Part shown: in pieces, positions 17,390-25,779 of the stretch | How positions within the stretch are numbered: position 1 is the stretch's first letter | Layout: the number at the start of each line of letters is the position of its first letter | Source: Sva-07 sp963741755 | GTDB taxonomy: Bacteria > Actinomycetota > Acidimicrobiia > Acidimicrobiales > Ilumatobacteraceae | Direction: 5' to 3' | Length of the DNA: 64,000 bases | NCBI GenBank assembly: GCA_963741755.1 | Contig: CAVUJG010000014.1 | Span: 46,793-110,792, forward strand | Made by a program: the position numbers and the translations under genes | Notes under the pieces: generated by a model | Seen by the model: the letters and a program-made list of their open reading frames with translations, nothing else | Told to the model about the DNA's origin: nothing | The model's database searches: none

Positions 17390-18696
17390 GCAACACCCCC
17401 TACAACGAGGCCCTCGCCGGCACGCTGATCGACCGCACGATCAGGGAGAAGATCGTGCTGGTTGCCGTGGCCGATCCACGCGAGGCCGACGAAGCGATCG
17501 ACGCGAGCCTCGACGAACTCGAACTCCTGGTCGACACCGCCGGCGCTGACGTCGTCGCGCGCATGGTGCAACGTCGCGACAGCCCGGATCACACCTGGTA
17601 CATCGGCAAGGGCAAGGCCGAGGAGCTCAAGCAGTTGTGCCTCGCCGTCGACGCCGACACGGTGGTGTTCGACAACGAACTCTCGCCCGCCCAGCAGTTC
17701 AACCTCGAGAAGCTGCTCGGTCGAACGGCGCTCGACCGCACGGCGGTCATCCTCGACATCTTCGGCCAGAACGCCCACACGCTCGAAGGCAAGGCGCAGG
17801 TCGAACTCGCCCTGCTGAGGTATCGACTCCCACGGTTGCGGCGAGGCGCAGACGCGAAACTGTCCCAGCAGCGTGGCGGTGTCGGTGCCCGATTCGGTGG
17901 CGGCGAGACCAAGATCGAGGTCGATCGCCGTCGCATCATGCGGCGCATCAACAAGCTCGAACGCGATCTCGACTCGCTCGCCGACACCCGCGAACTCCAG
18001 CGCAAGGGGCGCGGAAGAAGCGGCCTCGACTCGGTTGCCATCGTGGGCTACACCAACGCCGGCAAGTCCTCGCTGCTCAATCGGTTGACCGATTCCGGCG
18101 TCCTGGTCGAGAACCGGCTTTTCGCCACACTCGATCCCACCACTCGTCGCCTGTCGTTGCCGGGTGGTGAGCCGGTGCTGTTGTCTGACACGGTCGGGTT
18201 CATCAATCGCCTGCCGCACGGTCTGGTCGAGTCGTTCAAGGGGACGCTCGAGGTGGCGGCGTTGGCCGACTACCTCGTCCACGTCGTCGACTCGAGCGCC
18301 CCGGACCCAGAAGGCCAGATCGACGCCGTTCGTGAAGTGCTCGGCGAGATCGACGCAACCGCGGTTCCCGAGCTGCTGGTGTTCAACAAGGCTGATCTCG
18401 CGCCGGACGTGGCGAAGCAACTGGTCGAGGACCACCAGGGATCCGTGGCCATCTCGGCGATCACCGGCGAGGGAGTCGACGTGTTCCTGCGGACGCTTGC
18501 CGACCGGCTGCGGGCGCTCACCGTCGTGCACGAGCTGGTGGTGCCCTACGACCGAGGCGACATCCTTGCCGCGGTCCATCGCGAGGGCGAGGTGGTGTCG
18601 GTGGCGGACGGCCCCGAAGCGTGGACGATCCGGGCCCGGCTCTCCGACGCATCGGCCGGTCGACTCTCCGAGTTCGCGTCGGGATCGCCCACGTGA
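17386..18696 (+). CDS. hflX: Ribosome-associated GTPase HflX
   Basis: The 436-residue protein is HflX, which splits stalled or heat-damaged ribosomes. The N-terminal HflX domain includes WYIGKGKAEELKQ and VVFDNELSPAQQFNLE, followed by the linker motif RYRLPRLRRGAD. The GTPase domain has GYTNAGKSSLLNRLT (G1), LFATLDPTTR (G2), LSDTVGFINRLPHGLVESF (G3) and FNKADL (G4). Starts overlap dapF (ATGA), and its stop overlaps the aminotransferase start (GTGA). Confidence 0.97.
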   Translation: MSNTPYNEALAGTLIDRTIREKIVLVAVADPREADEAIDASLDELELLVDTAGADVVARMVQRRDSPDHTWYIGKGKAEELKQLCLAVDADTVVFDNELSPAQQFNLEKLLGRTALDRTAVILDIFGQNAHTLEGKAQVELALLRYRLPRLRRGADAKLSQQRGGVGARFGGGETKIEVDRRRIMRRINKLERDLDSLADTRELQRKGRGRSGLDSVAIVGYTNAGKSSLLNRLTDSGVLVENRLFATLDPTTRRLSLPGGEPVLLSDTVGFINRLPHGLVESFKGTLEVAALADYLVHVVDSSAPDPEGQIDAVREVLGEIDATAVPELLVFNKADLAPDVAKQLVEDHQGSVAISAITGEGVDVFLRTLADRLRALTVVHELVVPYDRGDILAAVHREGEVVSVADGPEAWTIRARLSDASAGRLSEFASGSPT

Positions 18697-19805
18697 GTGG
18701 TTTCGTCCCACCGCCGTACCCGTACGACCGGTTGAACCGACTGCTCCCCATCACCGATGCCCACGTTGGCGGCACCGTCGACTTGTCGATCGGCACGCCG
18801 TTCGATCCTCCGCCGGCCGCCGTGATCGAGGCGCTGTCGTCGAGCGGGAGCGAGCGCTCATATCCGCCGAGCATCGGCACACCGGCATTTCGTCAAGCGG
18901 CGAACCGGTGGATGCAGCGACGATTCGGTGTCGAGGTGCCGATCGGCCAGATCGGCGCCACGATCGGCTCGAAGGAATTCGTCGCCACGCTGCCGCAATG
19001 GATGCAGCTGCGCACGCCCTCGCGCGACACGGTGCTGTATCCCGCCATCTCGTACCCGAGCTACGAGATGGGGGCGATCCTGGCGGGTTGTCGGCCGGTC
19101 CCGGTGACAACATTGCCGGACGGGCGGATGGACCTCGACACGATCGATCCTGCCGATGTCGAGCGCGCGTTGCTGCTGTGGGTGAACAGCCCCGGCAACC
19201 CCACGGGAGCGCTCGACGACCTCGACGCTGCTGCTCGGTGGGGGAGGGCCAAGGGTGTTCCCGTGTTCTCCGACGAGTGTTACGTCGAGTTCACCTGGAA
19301 CGGCCCCGGTCGCACGATCCTCGAGTCCGGTCTCGATGGTGTCGTCGCCGTCCACTCGCTGTCGAAGCGATCGAATCTTGCCGGTGTCCGTGTCGGCTTC
19401 TACGCCGGTGATGCCGAACTCGTCTCATATCTGCAGGAGATCCGCAAGCACGTCGGCATGATGGTCCCCGGTCCCGCCCAGGCGGCGGCGGTCGCTGCGC
19501 TCGACGACGACGAGCACGTCGAACTCCAGCGCACTCGCTACCGGGCCCGTCTCGAATTGCTGGCCTCGGTGCTCTCCGACTGGTCAGGCGAGTCCGTGCC
19601 GATTCCCGATGGGGCCTTCTACCTGTGGATTCCTGTCGAGGACGGATGGGACTACACCGAACGCCTTGCCCACGATGGCGGTGCGCTCGTGAGCCCCGGC
19701 GAGTTCTACGGGGCCGATGGTGCCCGTTTCGTGCGTGTGGCCGTGGTACAACCAGACGATCGCGTGCAATTGGTGGCCGACCGCCTTGCAGCCTCGCGAC
19801 GCTGA
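18693..19805 (+). CDS. dapC: Succinyldiaminopimelate aminotransferase-like PLP enzyme (DapC type)
   Basis: The 370-residue fold-type I aminotransferase starts VSGFVPPPYPYDRLNRLLP and VDLSIGTPFDPPP, which resembles actinobacterial DapC rather than general AspC proteins. PLP-binding features are WVNSPGNPTGALDD, FSDECYVEFTW and the lysine in HSLSKRSNLAGVRVGF. It would make N-succinyl-LL-diaminopimelate, upstream of DapF in the same pathway. GTG 18693 overlaps the hflX stop (GTGA). Other aminotransferase substrates cannot be excluded, but operon context supports DapC. Confidence 0.85.
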   Translation: MSGFVPPPYPYDRLNRLLPITDAHVGGTVDLSIGTPFDPPPAAVIEALSSSGSERSYPPSIGTPAFRQAANRWMQRRFGVEVPIGQIGATIGSKEFVATLPQWMQLRTPSRDTVLYPAISYPSYEMGAILAGCRPVPVTTLPDGRMDLDTIDPADVERALLLWVNSPGNPTGALDDLDAAARWGRAKGVPVFSDECYVEFTWNGPGRTILESGLDGVVAVHSLSKRSNLAGVRVGFYAGDAELVSYLQEIRKHVGMMVPGPAQAAAVAALDDDEHVELQRTRYRARLELLASVLSDWSGESVPIPDGAFYLWIPVEDGWDYTERLAHDGGALVSPGEFYGADGARFVRVAVVQPDDRVQLVADRLAASRR

Positions 19806-19834
19806 CGCATGACGAACCATCACCATTGCTCCGG

Positions 19835-20647
19835 ATGTCGGGACGATCGATGACCCAGCGCGCAGGCCGTCGCGGGTGGATGCTCGTCGTCGGTGTGCTC
19901 GTGCTCGTCGGTGGCCTCGTTGCGGCCGTCGCCCTGTGGATCGCCGGCGGGAACCGGGAAGCCGACAACGTGGCCGGGTTCGCGAGGGCCCCGGTCGGGT
20001 GCGACACCACCCTCGACTTCGAATCGACCGGCGCGTTCGTACTCTACGTCGAGACGAGCGGCGAGTTCGACGAGCTCGCTGGTGCATGCGATGCCCCGCA
20101 GCAGTACAACCGTGACCCCGATGACGTGCCGACGGTCGAGTTGATCCTCCGCGATGTCGACGGCGCCGACATCGCCATCGACGACACGGCCGACGTGAGC
20201 TATGACGTCGATGGCTTCGTCGGTTCGTCGATCGGCGAAGTGCAGATCGAGTCCACCGGTGATCACGTGCTCACGGTGTCGCCCACCGGTGGTGACGCGT
20301 TCGCCGTTGCGGTCGGTCGGCAACCTGACGAGGGCGTGGCAGTGCTCCGTTGGGGGGCCATCGCCGCTGCCATCGCCGGACTGGTCGTCGGCGGAATCTT
20401 CCTGGTTGTCGGCAGCCGGCGCCCGCCAGTTCCACCGACTCCGCCAGCGCCCTGGACACCGGATGGTCGCGGTTGGCCGGCGAGTCCGCCCGGATTCCCG
20501 GTGCCGCCGCCGACGACGGGTGCCACCGGTCCGGCCGGTCCGCCCCTCGTCACGCCGCCACCGCCCCAGTGGGCGCCGCAGCCGCCGACACCGACGGTGC
20601 CAGCGGATCGACCGTCGCCCTGGGCGCCACCGACGCCGCCTCAGTAG
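19835..20647 (+). CDS. Two-helix membrane protein with a proline-rich cytoplasmic tail
   Basis: The roughly 270-residue protein has an N-terminal transmembrane helix (WMLVVGVLVLVGGLVAAVAL), an acidic extracytoplasmic domain of about 150 residues, a second helix (IAAAIAGLVVGGIFLVVGS) and a tail of about 80 residues dominated by Pro, Gly and Ala. No family is recognised. ATG 19850 is an alternative start. Its last 7 bp overlap the convergent lexA gene. The proline-rich tail suggests protein interaction, which is inference only. Confidence 0.6.
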   Translation: MSGRSMTQRAGRRGWMLVVGVLVLVGGLVAAVALWIAGGNREADNVAGFARAPVGCDTTLDFESTGAFVLYVETSGEFDELAGACDAPQQYNRDPDDVPTVELILRDVDGADIAIDDTADVSYDVDGFVGSSIGEVQIESTGDHVLTVSPTGGDAFAVAVGRQPDEGVAVLRWGAIAAAIAGLVVGGIFLVVGSRRPPVPPTPPAPWTPDGRGWPASPPGFPVPPPTTGATGPAGPPLVTPPPPQWAPQPPTPTVPADRPSPWAPPTPPQ

Positions 20648-21270
20648 CGGCGCATCACCGTGACGACTTTGCCGTAGATCTCGACGTCCTCAGCGCTGAA
20701 CTTCATCGGTTCCATCGTGGAGTTCGCAGGAGTGAGCGTGACCTCGGCTCCGGAGCGACTGTAGGTCTTGATGGTGGCTTCTCCGCCAGGGATCCCGGCA
20801 ACGACGATGTCGCCGTTGTTCGGATTGGCGATCTGCGTGGCGACCACGAAATCGCCGTCGAGGATGCCGAGTTCGATCATCGAGTCGCCGCGTACGCGCA
20901 GCATGAAGAGCTCGCCGTCGCCGGTGAAGTCGACCGGCACCGGGAGCAATTCCTCGACGTTCTCCTCGGCGAGGACATCGGTTCCGGCCGCAACGTCGCC
21001 GACGAGCGGGACGTGGCGCACCGGTCGGCGCTCCATCATTGCGCCGCTGTTGACGTCGTAGCGCACTTCGATGGCACGAGGCTTGGTCGGATCGCGTCGG
21101 AGATACCCGAGACGTTGCAAGGTGTTGAGGTGGCTGTGGACCGTTGACGGCGACGTGAGCCCCACGGCATCGCCGATCTCGCGTACCGATGGCGGATAGC
21201 CGCGCTCGCGGATCTGTTGTTCGATGAACTCGAGAATGTCTCGCTGACGCGTGCTGATCGTGGGAGCCAT
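20641..21270 (-). CDS. lexA: SOS repressor LexA
   Basis: The 209-residue repressor has an N-terminal winged helix (TRQRDILEFIEQQI, YPPSVREIGDAVGLTSPSTV) and a C-terminal S24 peptidase domain. The cleavage site Ala95-Gly96 lies in VAAGTD, and the Ser130 (RGDSM) / Lys168 (ATIK) dyad carries out RecA-stimulated self-cleavage. ATG 21270 follows TACGCT by 6 nt, pointing to a leaderless mRNA. Two LexA boxes lie between it and the divergent LysM gene, so it is autoregulated. Confidence 0.97.
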   Translation of the reverse strand: MAPTISTRQRDILEFIEQQIRERGYPPSVREIGDAVGLTSPSTVHSHLNTLQRLGYLRRDPTKPRAIEVRYDVNSGAMMERRPVRHVPLVGDVAAGTDVLAEENVEELLPVPVDFTGDGELFMLRVRGDSMIELGILDGDFVVATQIANPNNGDIVVAGIPGGEATIKTYSRSGAEVTLTPANSTMEPMKFSAEDVEIYGKVVTVMRRY

Positions 21271-21317
21271 GCGAACAGCGTACTGATCGGCGGGCGCTCG
21301 GTCAAACATCTGTACCC

Positions 21318-21331
21318 AGAACAATCGTTCG
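21318..21331. promoter_or_regulatory. LexA box in the lexA promoter
   Basis: AGAACAATCGTTCG differs by one base from CGAAC-N4-GTTCG. It lies 48 bp upstream of the lexA ATG, close to the expected -35 region, fitting autorepression. Confidence 0.7.
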
Positions 21332-21380
21332 ACAAATCCGGCCGATGGGGTTGACGTGCCCAATTCTTCATGCTTCACTG

Positions 21381-21396
21381 TCGAACAGTCGTTCGA
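21381..21396. promoter_or_regulatory. LexA box between lexA and the LysM gene
   Basis: TCGAACAGTCGTTCGA is a perfect palindromic operator about 80 bp upstream of the LysM gene start. A degraded second site (CGAACAGGTGTTTCG, 21398-21412) follows directly. Confidence 0.8.
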
Positions 21397-21475
21397 ACGA
21401 ACAGGTGTTTCGACATCGATCCCCGATCGAACGAACTGTAGAACAGTCGCCACCCCGAAGCTGACGGAGCATTCG

Positions 21476-21868
21476 ATGACCGCCACCCTGTATCCCACGA
21501 GAAGCCACCGAGTTCGCCCGATCGTTCGCCCGATCGCCCGCAAAGATGTCGGCGCCGAGTGCACTGTCAACTATGCGGCCCGTCGGGTCGTGGCAGGGCT
21601 GCTCGTCGTCGTGTCCGTCGCACTGATGGTGGTCGCTGCGTCCACCTCGGTCGGAGCGTTGCTCGACGTTGGGGGCTCACCTGCCGTGGCCTCCAACGTC
21701 GCAACTGCGCCGCTCGCGCGTGTACACGTCGCTCAGCCGGGTGACACGCTGTGGTCACTCGCCAATCAGTTCCGCGGCGAGGTTGCGCACGGCCGCTACG
21801 TCGATGCGCTCATCGACGCCAATGGCGGTACCGCCATCCAGGTCGGTCAGGCAATCCGCCTGCCCTGA
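21476..21868 (+). CDS. LysM-domain membrane protein, probable SOS-induced division inhibitor (Rv2719c/ChiZ-like position)
   Basis: The 130-residue protein has a short basic N-terminus, one transmembrane helix (VVAGLLVVVSVALMVVAAS) and a C-terminal LysM domain (VHVAQPGDTLWSLANQFRG ... GQAIRLP) that would bind peptidoglycan outside the membrane. It diverges from lexA across LexA boxes and precedes nrdR, the same order as Mycobacterium lexA / Rv2719c / nrdR. Rv2719c (ChiZ) and the Bacillus analogue YneA are LysM proteins that delay division during the SOS response. The same role here is inferred from domain, operator and position. Confidence 0.8.
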   Translation: MTATLYPTRSHRVRPIVRPIARKDVGAECTVNYAARRVVAGLLVVVSVALMVVAASTSVGALLDVGGSPAVASNVATAPLARVHVAQPGDTLWSLANQFRGEVAHGRYVDALIDANGGTAIQVGQAIRLP

Positions 21869-21933
21869 ACTCGCGTGCCGCCGTCGGGCTGTCCTGCCGG
21901 GGCCCGGCGGTGGCCGCGCAGTATCCTGCAGGC

Positions 21934-22395
21934 GTGTTCTGTCCCGTCTGTCGTGCCGACGACACCAAGGTCGTCGACTCCCGAGTCGCCGAGGAAGGCA
22001 CGGCCATCCGCCGTCGCCGTGAGTGTCTCGCCTGCGCGCAGCGATTCACCACGTTCGAACGTGTCGACCATGCGCCGCTGTCGGTCACGAAGTCGCACGG
22101 CGGCGGCGAGCCGTTCGACCGCAAGAAGCTGATCGGCGGCCTGAGCGCGGCGACGAAGGGTCGCAACGTCAGCGAGGAACGACTCGAAGCGATCGCCACT
22201 GTCGTCGAGGACTCGATGCGGCTGCTCGGCTCAACAGTGACGAGCGCCAACATCGGGCTCGCCGTGCTCGACCAACTCCGCATCGTCGATGAGGTGGCGT
22301 ACCTCCGCTTTGCAAGCGTCTACAAGGACTTCGACGCCGCGGCTGACTTCCATCGCGAGCTGGCGTTGCTCGAGAAGTCAATCGCGACGCCGTAA
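21934..22395 (+). CDS. nrdR: Transcriptional repressor NrdR
   Basis: The 153-residue repressor of ribonucleotide reductase genes has an N-terminal zinc ribbon (FCPVCRADDTKVVDSR ... ECLACAQRFTTFERV) and an ATP-cone domain (KSHGGGEPFDRKKLIGGL) that senses ATP/dATP. GTG 21934 follows TATCCT by 6 nt and gives the expected MFCPVC start. Its likely target is nrdJ at 25.8 kb. The 3' end overlaps the convergent RibD-like gene by 18 bp. Confidence 0.96.
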   Translation: MFCPVCRADDTKVVDSRVAEEGTAIRRRRECLACAQRFTTFERVDHAPLSVTKSHGGGEPFDRKKLIGGLSAATKGRNVSEERLEAIATVVEDSMRLLGSTVTSANIGLAVLDQLRIVDEVAYLRFASVYKDFDAAADFHRELALLEKSIATP

Positions 22396-23067
22396 CCACC
22401 TGGTGTAGACGAACGACTGGTCGTCGATCGCGAGTTGCGCGACGTCGAAGCGATGGTTGTGCGGCGCCGCATCCGTTGCGAGTCGAGGCCCGGGTCCGGC
22501 GAAGGTGGCCGGAGAGGTCGTCAGGTTGACCTCGTCGATCAGGTCGGCGTCGAACACGGCGCCGTTGAGCGACGCGCCGCCCTCGACCTGGACATAGTCG
22601 GCGCCACCGACGAATGCAGGGAGCTGTCGGAACGCTGCGACGAGATCGATGGCGGCATCGCCGGCGCGTAGCACGTCGATGCCGGGTGGAGCATCGGATG
22701 CACCGGCATTGCACGTGATCAGGAACGCCGCCCCGGACGTGAACAGGTCGCTGGTGAAGTCGAGATGCCCGGTGTGCGTCACGACACCGATGCGTTGGCC
22801 CTGCTTGCGGGGAACGCCGTAGCCCTCCTCGCGGATCGTGCCCGCTCCGACCACGACCACATCAGCGAGCCGGCGGAGTCGAGCGAGGACCGCAGTGTCG
22901 GTCGGACTCGACAGCTTCGCCGACGTGCCGTCGACCGCGATCGAGCCGTCGATCGATGCGACCATGCACATTCCGACCCACGGACCGTCAGGTCGGGACC
23001 CGAGCGCGGCGCCGTAGGCGTCGTCCACGGTGATGTCGTCGGCGGGCTCGGGGAGCAGTCGGCGCAT
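22378..23067 (-). CDS. RibD C-terminal / dihydrofolate reductase-fold protein
   Basis: The 229-residue protein resembles the reductase domain of RibD: MCMVASIDGSIAVDG (N-terminal strand and NADPH site), SSPTDTAVLARLRRLADVVVVGAGTIREE, a DYVQVEGGASLNGAVF core motif and DEVNLTTSPATFAGPG. Such stand-alone domains reduce pyrimidine or pterin intermediates, or have unknown roles. ATG 23067 was preferred over earlier in-frame starts that overlap the divergent oxidoreductase gene. It is the only riboflavin-like gene in the window. Confidence 0.8.
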   Translation of the reverse strand: MRRLLPEPADDITVDDAYGAALGSRPDGPWVGMCMVASIDGSIAVDGTSAKLSSPTDTAVLARLRRLADVVVVGAGTIREEGYGVPRKQGQRIGVVTHTGHLDFTSDLFTSGAAFLITCNAGASDAPPGIDVLRAGDAAIDLVAAFRQLPAFVGGADYVQVEGGASLNGAVFDADLIDEVNLTTSPATFAGPGPRLATDAAPHNHRFDVAQLAIDDQSFVYTRWLRRRD

Positions 23068-23111
23068 CCGCCCATCATGCCTGCGATGTTCGCATCTGCG
23101 ACGATGCATCC

Positions 23112-25388
23112 ATGACATCGACGACGCCGACCCGAACCGCGTTCCGCACCTGTCCGCTGTGCGAGGCGAGCTGCGGGCTCGAGATCACGCTGCGACCCGA
23201 CGGCGAGGGCGGAGAGGAGGTGCAGCGGATCCGCGGTGACCAGCTCGATGTGTTCTCCAAGGGTTTCCTCTGTCCGAAGGGATCGACGCTGAAGCACCTT
23301 CACGAGGATCCCGATCGGTTGCGTACGCCGATGGTGAAACGCGACGGCACGCACGTTGCGGTCAGCTGGGACGAGGCGTGGGAGGTGGTAGCTGCCGGAC
23401 TGGGCGGCGTGATCGAGCGCACCGGGCGCGAATCGTTGGCTGCCTACGTCGGAAATCCGACCGCACACAGCTTGTCAGCGATGCTGTTCTCGCGAGTGCT
23501 GCTGACGGGTCTCGGCACCCGGCACCGTTTCAGCGCCTCGACGGTCGATCAGATGCCGCGCCACGTGGCATCCGGGTACGTGTTCGGCTCGCCCGTCGCG
23601 ATCGCCGTGCCCGATCTCGATCGAACCGATCACCTGGTGATCCTCGGTGCCAACCCGTACGCCTCCAACGGCAGCGTGTGCACCGCGCCGGACTTCCCGG
23701 GTCGGATCGAGGGGATCCAGGCACGTGGTGGCAAGGTCGTCGTCGTCGATCCCCGGCTGTCGCGCACTGCCGAGCAAGCCGACCAGTGGGTGTCGATCCG
23801 GCCCGGCACCGACGCCTTCCTCCTTGCCGCGATGGCGAACACGATGCTCACCGAGGGCCTCGCCGACCCGGGTGAGCACATTGCGGCGCACCTCGGCGGC
23901 CTCGACGAGATCACGGTGGCGCTCGCACCGTTCACGGCCGAGTTCGCGGCAACCGTCACCGGTGTCGACGCCGCAACGATCCGCACGATGTCGCGTGAGT
24001 TGGCGACGGCGCCATCGGCCGCGGTGTACGGACGAATCGGGACCACGACCACCGAGTTCGGCTCGACGGCGTCGTGGCTGATCGACGTCGTCAACATCCT
24101 CAGCGGCAACCTGGATCGGCCGGGCGGCTCGATGTTCCCGACACCGGTCGCCGGCGGTGGCACGACGCGGGGCAAGCCCGGGTCGGGCCGTGGCTTCAGC
24201 GTCGGGCGGGGACATTCCCGGGTGAGTGGCCACCCCGAGGTGATGGGGGAGTACCCGGTCGGCGTGCTCTCGGAGGAGATCGAGACGCCGGGCGACGGTC
24301 AGATCCGAGCCCTCGTGACACTCGCCGGCAATCCGGTGCTGTCGACGCCGAACAGTGAACGGCTGGCGGGAGCACTCGACCAGCTGGACTTCATGGTCAG
24401 CATCGATCTGTACCTGAACGAGACCACTCGTCACGCCGATGTGATCCTGCCGCCGCCATCGCAGTTGCAGCGCGGCCACTACGACCTGCTGTTGTTGCAG
24501 TTCGCTGTGCGCAACGTCGCGAACTATTCGCCGCCGGTGCTGCCGCTCGATGACGGTCAGCCCGACGAATGGGAGATCATCGCCAAGCTCACGGCAATCG
24601 CCCAGGGCTTCGGCGTCGACGTCGACCCGAGCGTCGCCGACGACCTGTCGATCGACGGCCTGGTCCGAAGCGCGGTCAAGGACGAGTATTCGGCGGTCGG
24701 TGGACGCGACGCCGCCGAACTCTTGGCCGAGTTGAACGCATCGGGTCGGCGCGGCCCGGAGCGGATGCTCGACTTCATGCTGCGAACCGGTCCGTTCGGT
24801 GACGGCTTCGGTGCCGATCCGGATGGCACGTCGCTCGACGATCTGCTGGCGAACCCGCACGGACGTGATTTCGGCCCGCTGGTACCCAGAGTGCCCGAGG
24901 TGCTTCGCACGCCGAGTGGTCGGATCGAGCTGGCCCCCGAGCCGTTGGTGGCCGATCTCGTACGGCTGCACGCCAGCGCGGACGAGTTCGCCGCACGCGG
25001 GCTCGTGCTGGTCGGGCGGCGGCACCTGCGCAGCAACAACTCGTGGATGCACAACGTCGAGGTGCTCGTGAAGGGCAAGCCGCGCTGCACGTTGCAGGTG
25101 CATCCCGACGATGCGGTCGAACTCGGCTTGGTCGACGGTGGCGCGGCGAAGGTGACGTCACGGGTCGGTTCGGTACAGGCACCGGTCGAGGTGACCGAGG
25201 CGATCCGCCCCGGCGTCGTGAGCCTGCCTCATGGATGGGGCCACGACCTCCCCGGCGCCAAGCTACGTGTGGCGGCCGAGCACGCAGGGGTCAACTCCAA
25301 CACGCTGTCGGACGACGAAGCGTTCGACCCGCTGTCGGGAACGTCGGTGCTCAACGGCATCCCGGTGACGGTTGGCCCCGCCAGTTGA
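23112..25388 (+). CDS. Molybdopterin-dependent oxidoreductase with N-terminal [4Fe-4S] site
   Basis: The 758-residue protein belongs to the DMSO-reductase/formate-dehydrogenase superfamily. The N-terminal cluster motif is C-x2-C-x3-C plus a later Cys (RTCPLCEASCGLEI, KGFLCPKGSTL). Molybdopterin-binding regions follow (LVILGANPYASNGS, VVVVDPRLSRTAEQADQW, ALVTLAGNPVLSTPN), as does the C-terminal MopB-CT domain (NNSWMHNVEVLVKG, LPHGWGHDLPGAKL). No Sec or Cys is evident at the usual metal-ligand position, where STVDQMPRH is read. Partner subunits are not adjacent, so the donor, acceptor and substrate are unknown. Length is normal for a single-subunit member. Confidence 0.85.
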   Translation: MTSTTPTRTAFRTCPLCEASCGLEITLRPDGEGGEEVQRIRGDQLDVFSKGFLCPKGSTLKHLHEDPDRLRTPMVKRDGTHVAVSWDEAWEVVAAGLGGVIERTGRESLAAYVGNPTAHSLSAMLFSRVLLTGLGTRHRFSASTVDQMPRHVASGYVFGSPVAIAVPDLDRTDHLVILGANPYASNGSVCTAPDFPGRIEGIQARGGKVVVVDPRLSRTAEQADQWVSIRPGTDAFLLAAMANTMLTEGLADPGEHIAAHLGGLDEITVALAPFTAEFAATVTGVDAATIRTMSRELATAPSAAVYGRIGTTTTEFGSTASWLIDVVNILSGNLDRPGGSMFPTPVAGGGTTRGKPGSGRGFSVGRGHSRVSGHPEVMGEYPVGVLSEEIETPGDGQIRALVTLAGNPVLSTPNSERLAGALDQLDFMVSIDLYLNETTRHADVILPPPSQLQRGHYDLLLLQFAVRNVANYSPPVLPLDDGQPDEWEIIAKLTAIAQGFGVDVDPSVADDLSIDGLVRSAVKDEYSAVGGRDAAELLAELNASGRRGPERMLDFMLRTGPFGDGFGADPDGTSLDDLLANPHGRDFGPLVPRVPEVLRTPSGRIELAPEPLVADLVRLHASADEFAARGLVLVGRRHLRSNNSWMHNVEVLVKGKPRCTLQVHPDDAVELGLVDGGAAKVTSRVGSVQAPVEVTEAIRPGVVSLPHGWGHDLPGAKLRVAAEHAGVNSNTLSDDEAFDPLSGTSVLNGIPVTVGPAS

Positions 25389-25779
25389 CCACTCGGCGTG
25401 AGGACCTGTGGACAACTCGAAGTTGTTCACCTGCTGTCCACATTCAGTTTCCCGAAATTCACAGCGTTGTCCCTCTTCCTCCCCACAGGGTGTTCTTCCT
25501 AGAGTGCCCTCCCAGTGCCGACTGTGGCGTGATGCACGGATAAGAAGGCGGGCGCCGACTCCACGAAGGTCGTGGTCGGCGACTGCTTGGGGAGCTCCCT
25601 CGACCTGTGCGTCACACCCAGTCGGCGATTCGCGTCCGGCGGCGGTGGGCCGTTCCCCGAGCCCGGGTCTCCGGGAACCACGCTGGTTCCCCCGGGCCCG
25701 GGCTCCGGGAACCACGGCTGGTGGGGGCCGGTGCGACATGGCTGTAGTTTGGAGGCTTCTCGACCCCGGAGGATCGTCC
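25389..25779 (+). promoter_or_regulatory. Long nrdJ upstream region with a DnaA-box-like cluster and palindromic repeats
   Basis: This 391-bp region holds no convincing gene. At 25407-25415 TGTGGACAA is an exact inverted TTGTCCACA DnaA box; TTGTTCACC (25423-25431) and CTGTCCACA (25434-25442) are near matches. Two family B palindromes occupy 25652-25714. GGAGGA at 25768-25773 is the nrdJ ribosome-binding site. The stretch 25545-25650 is GC-rich with several potential hairpins and could hold a structured leader, but I found no B12-box sequence of a cobalamin riboswitch. Confidence 0.5.
25652..25714. repeat. Palindromic repeat family B, two copies
   Basis: Copies lie at 25652-25678 and 25684-25714. 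Each has arms TGGTTCCC / GGGAACCA around a GC-rich self-complementary core (AGCCCGGGCT-like). They lie in the nrdJ leader. Confidence 0.85.

Noticed and set aside
25389..25779. Cobalamin riboswitch upstream of nrdJ
   Set aside because: No sequence close to the conserved B12 box was found by eye; a covariance-model scan would settle it.
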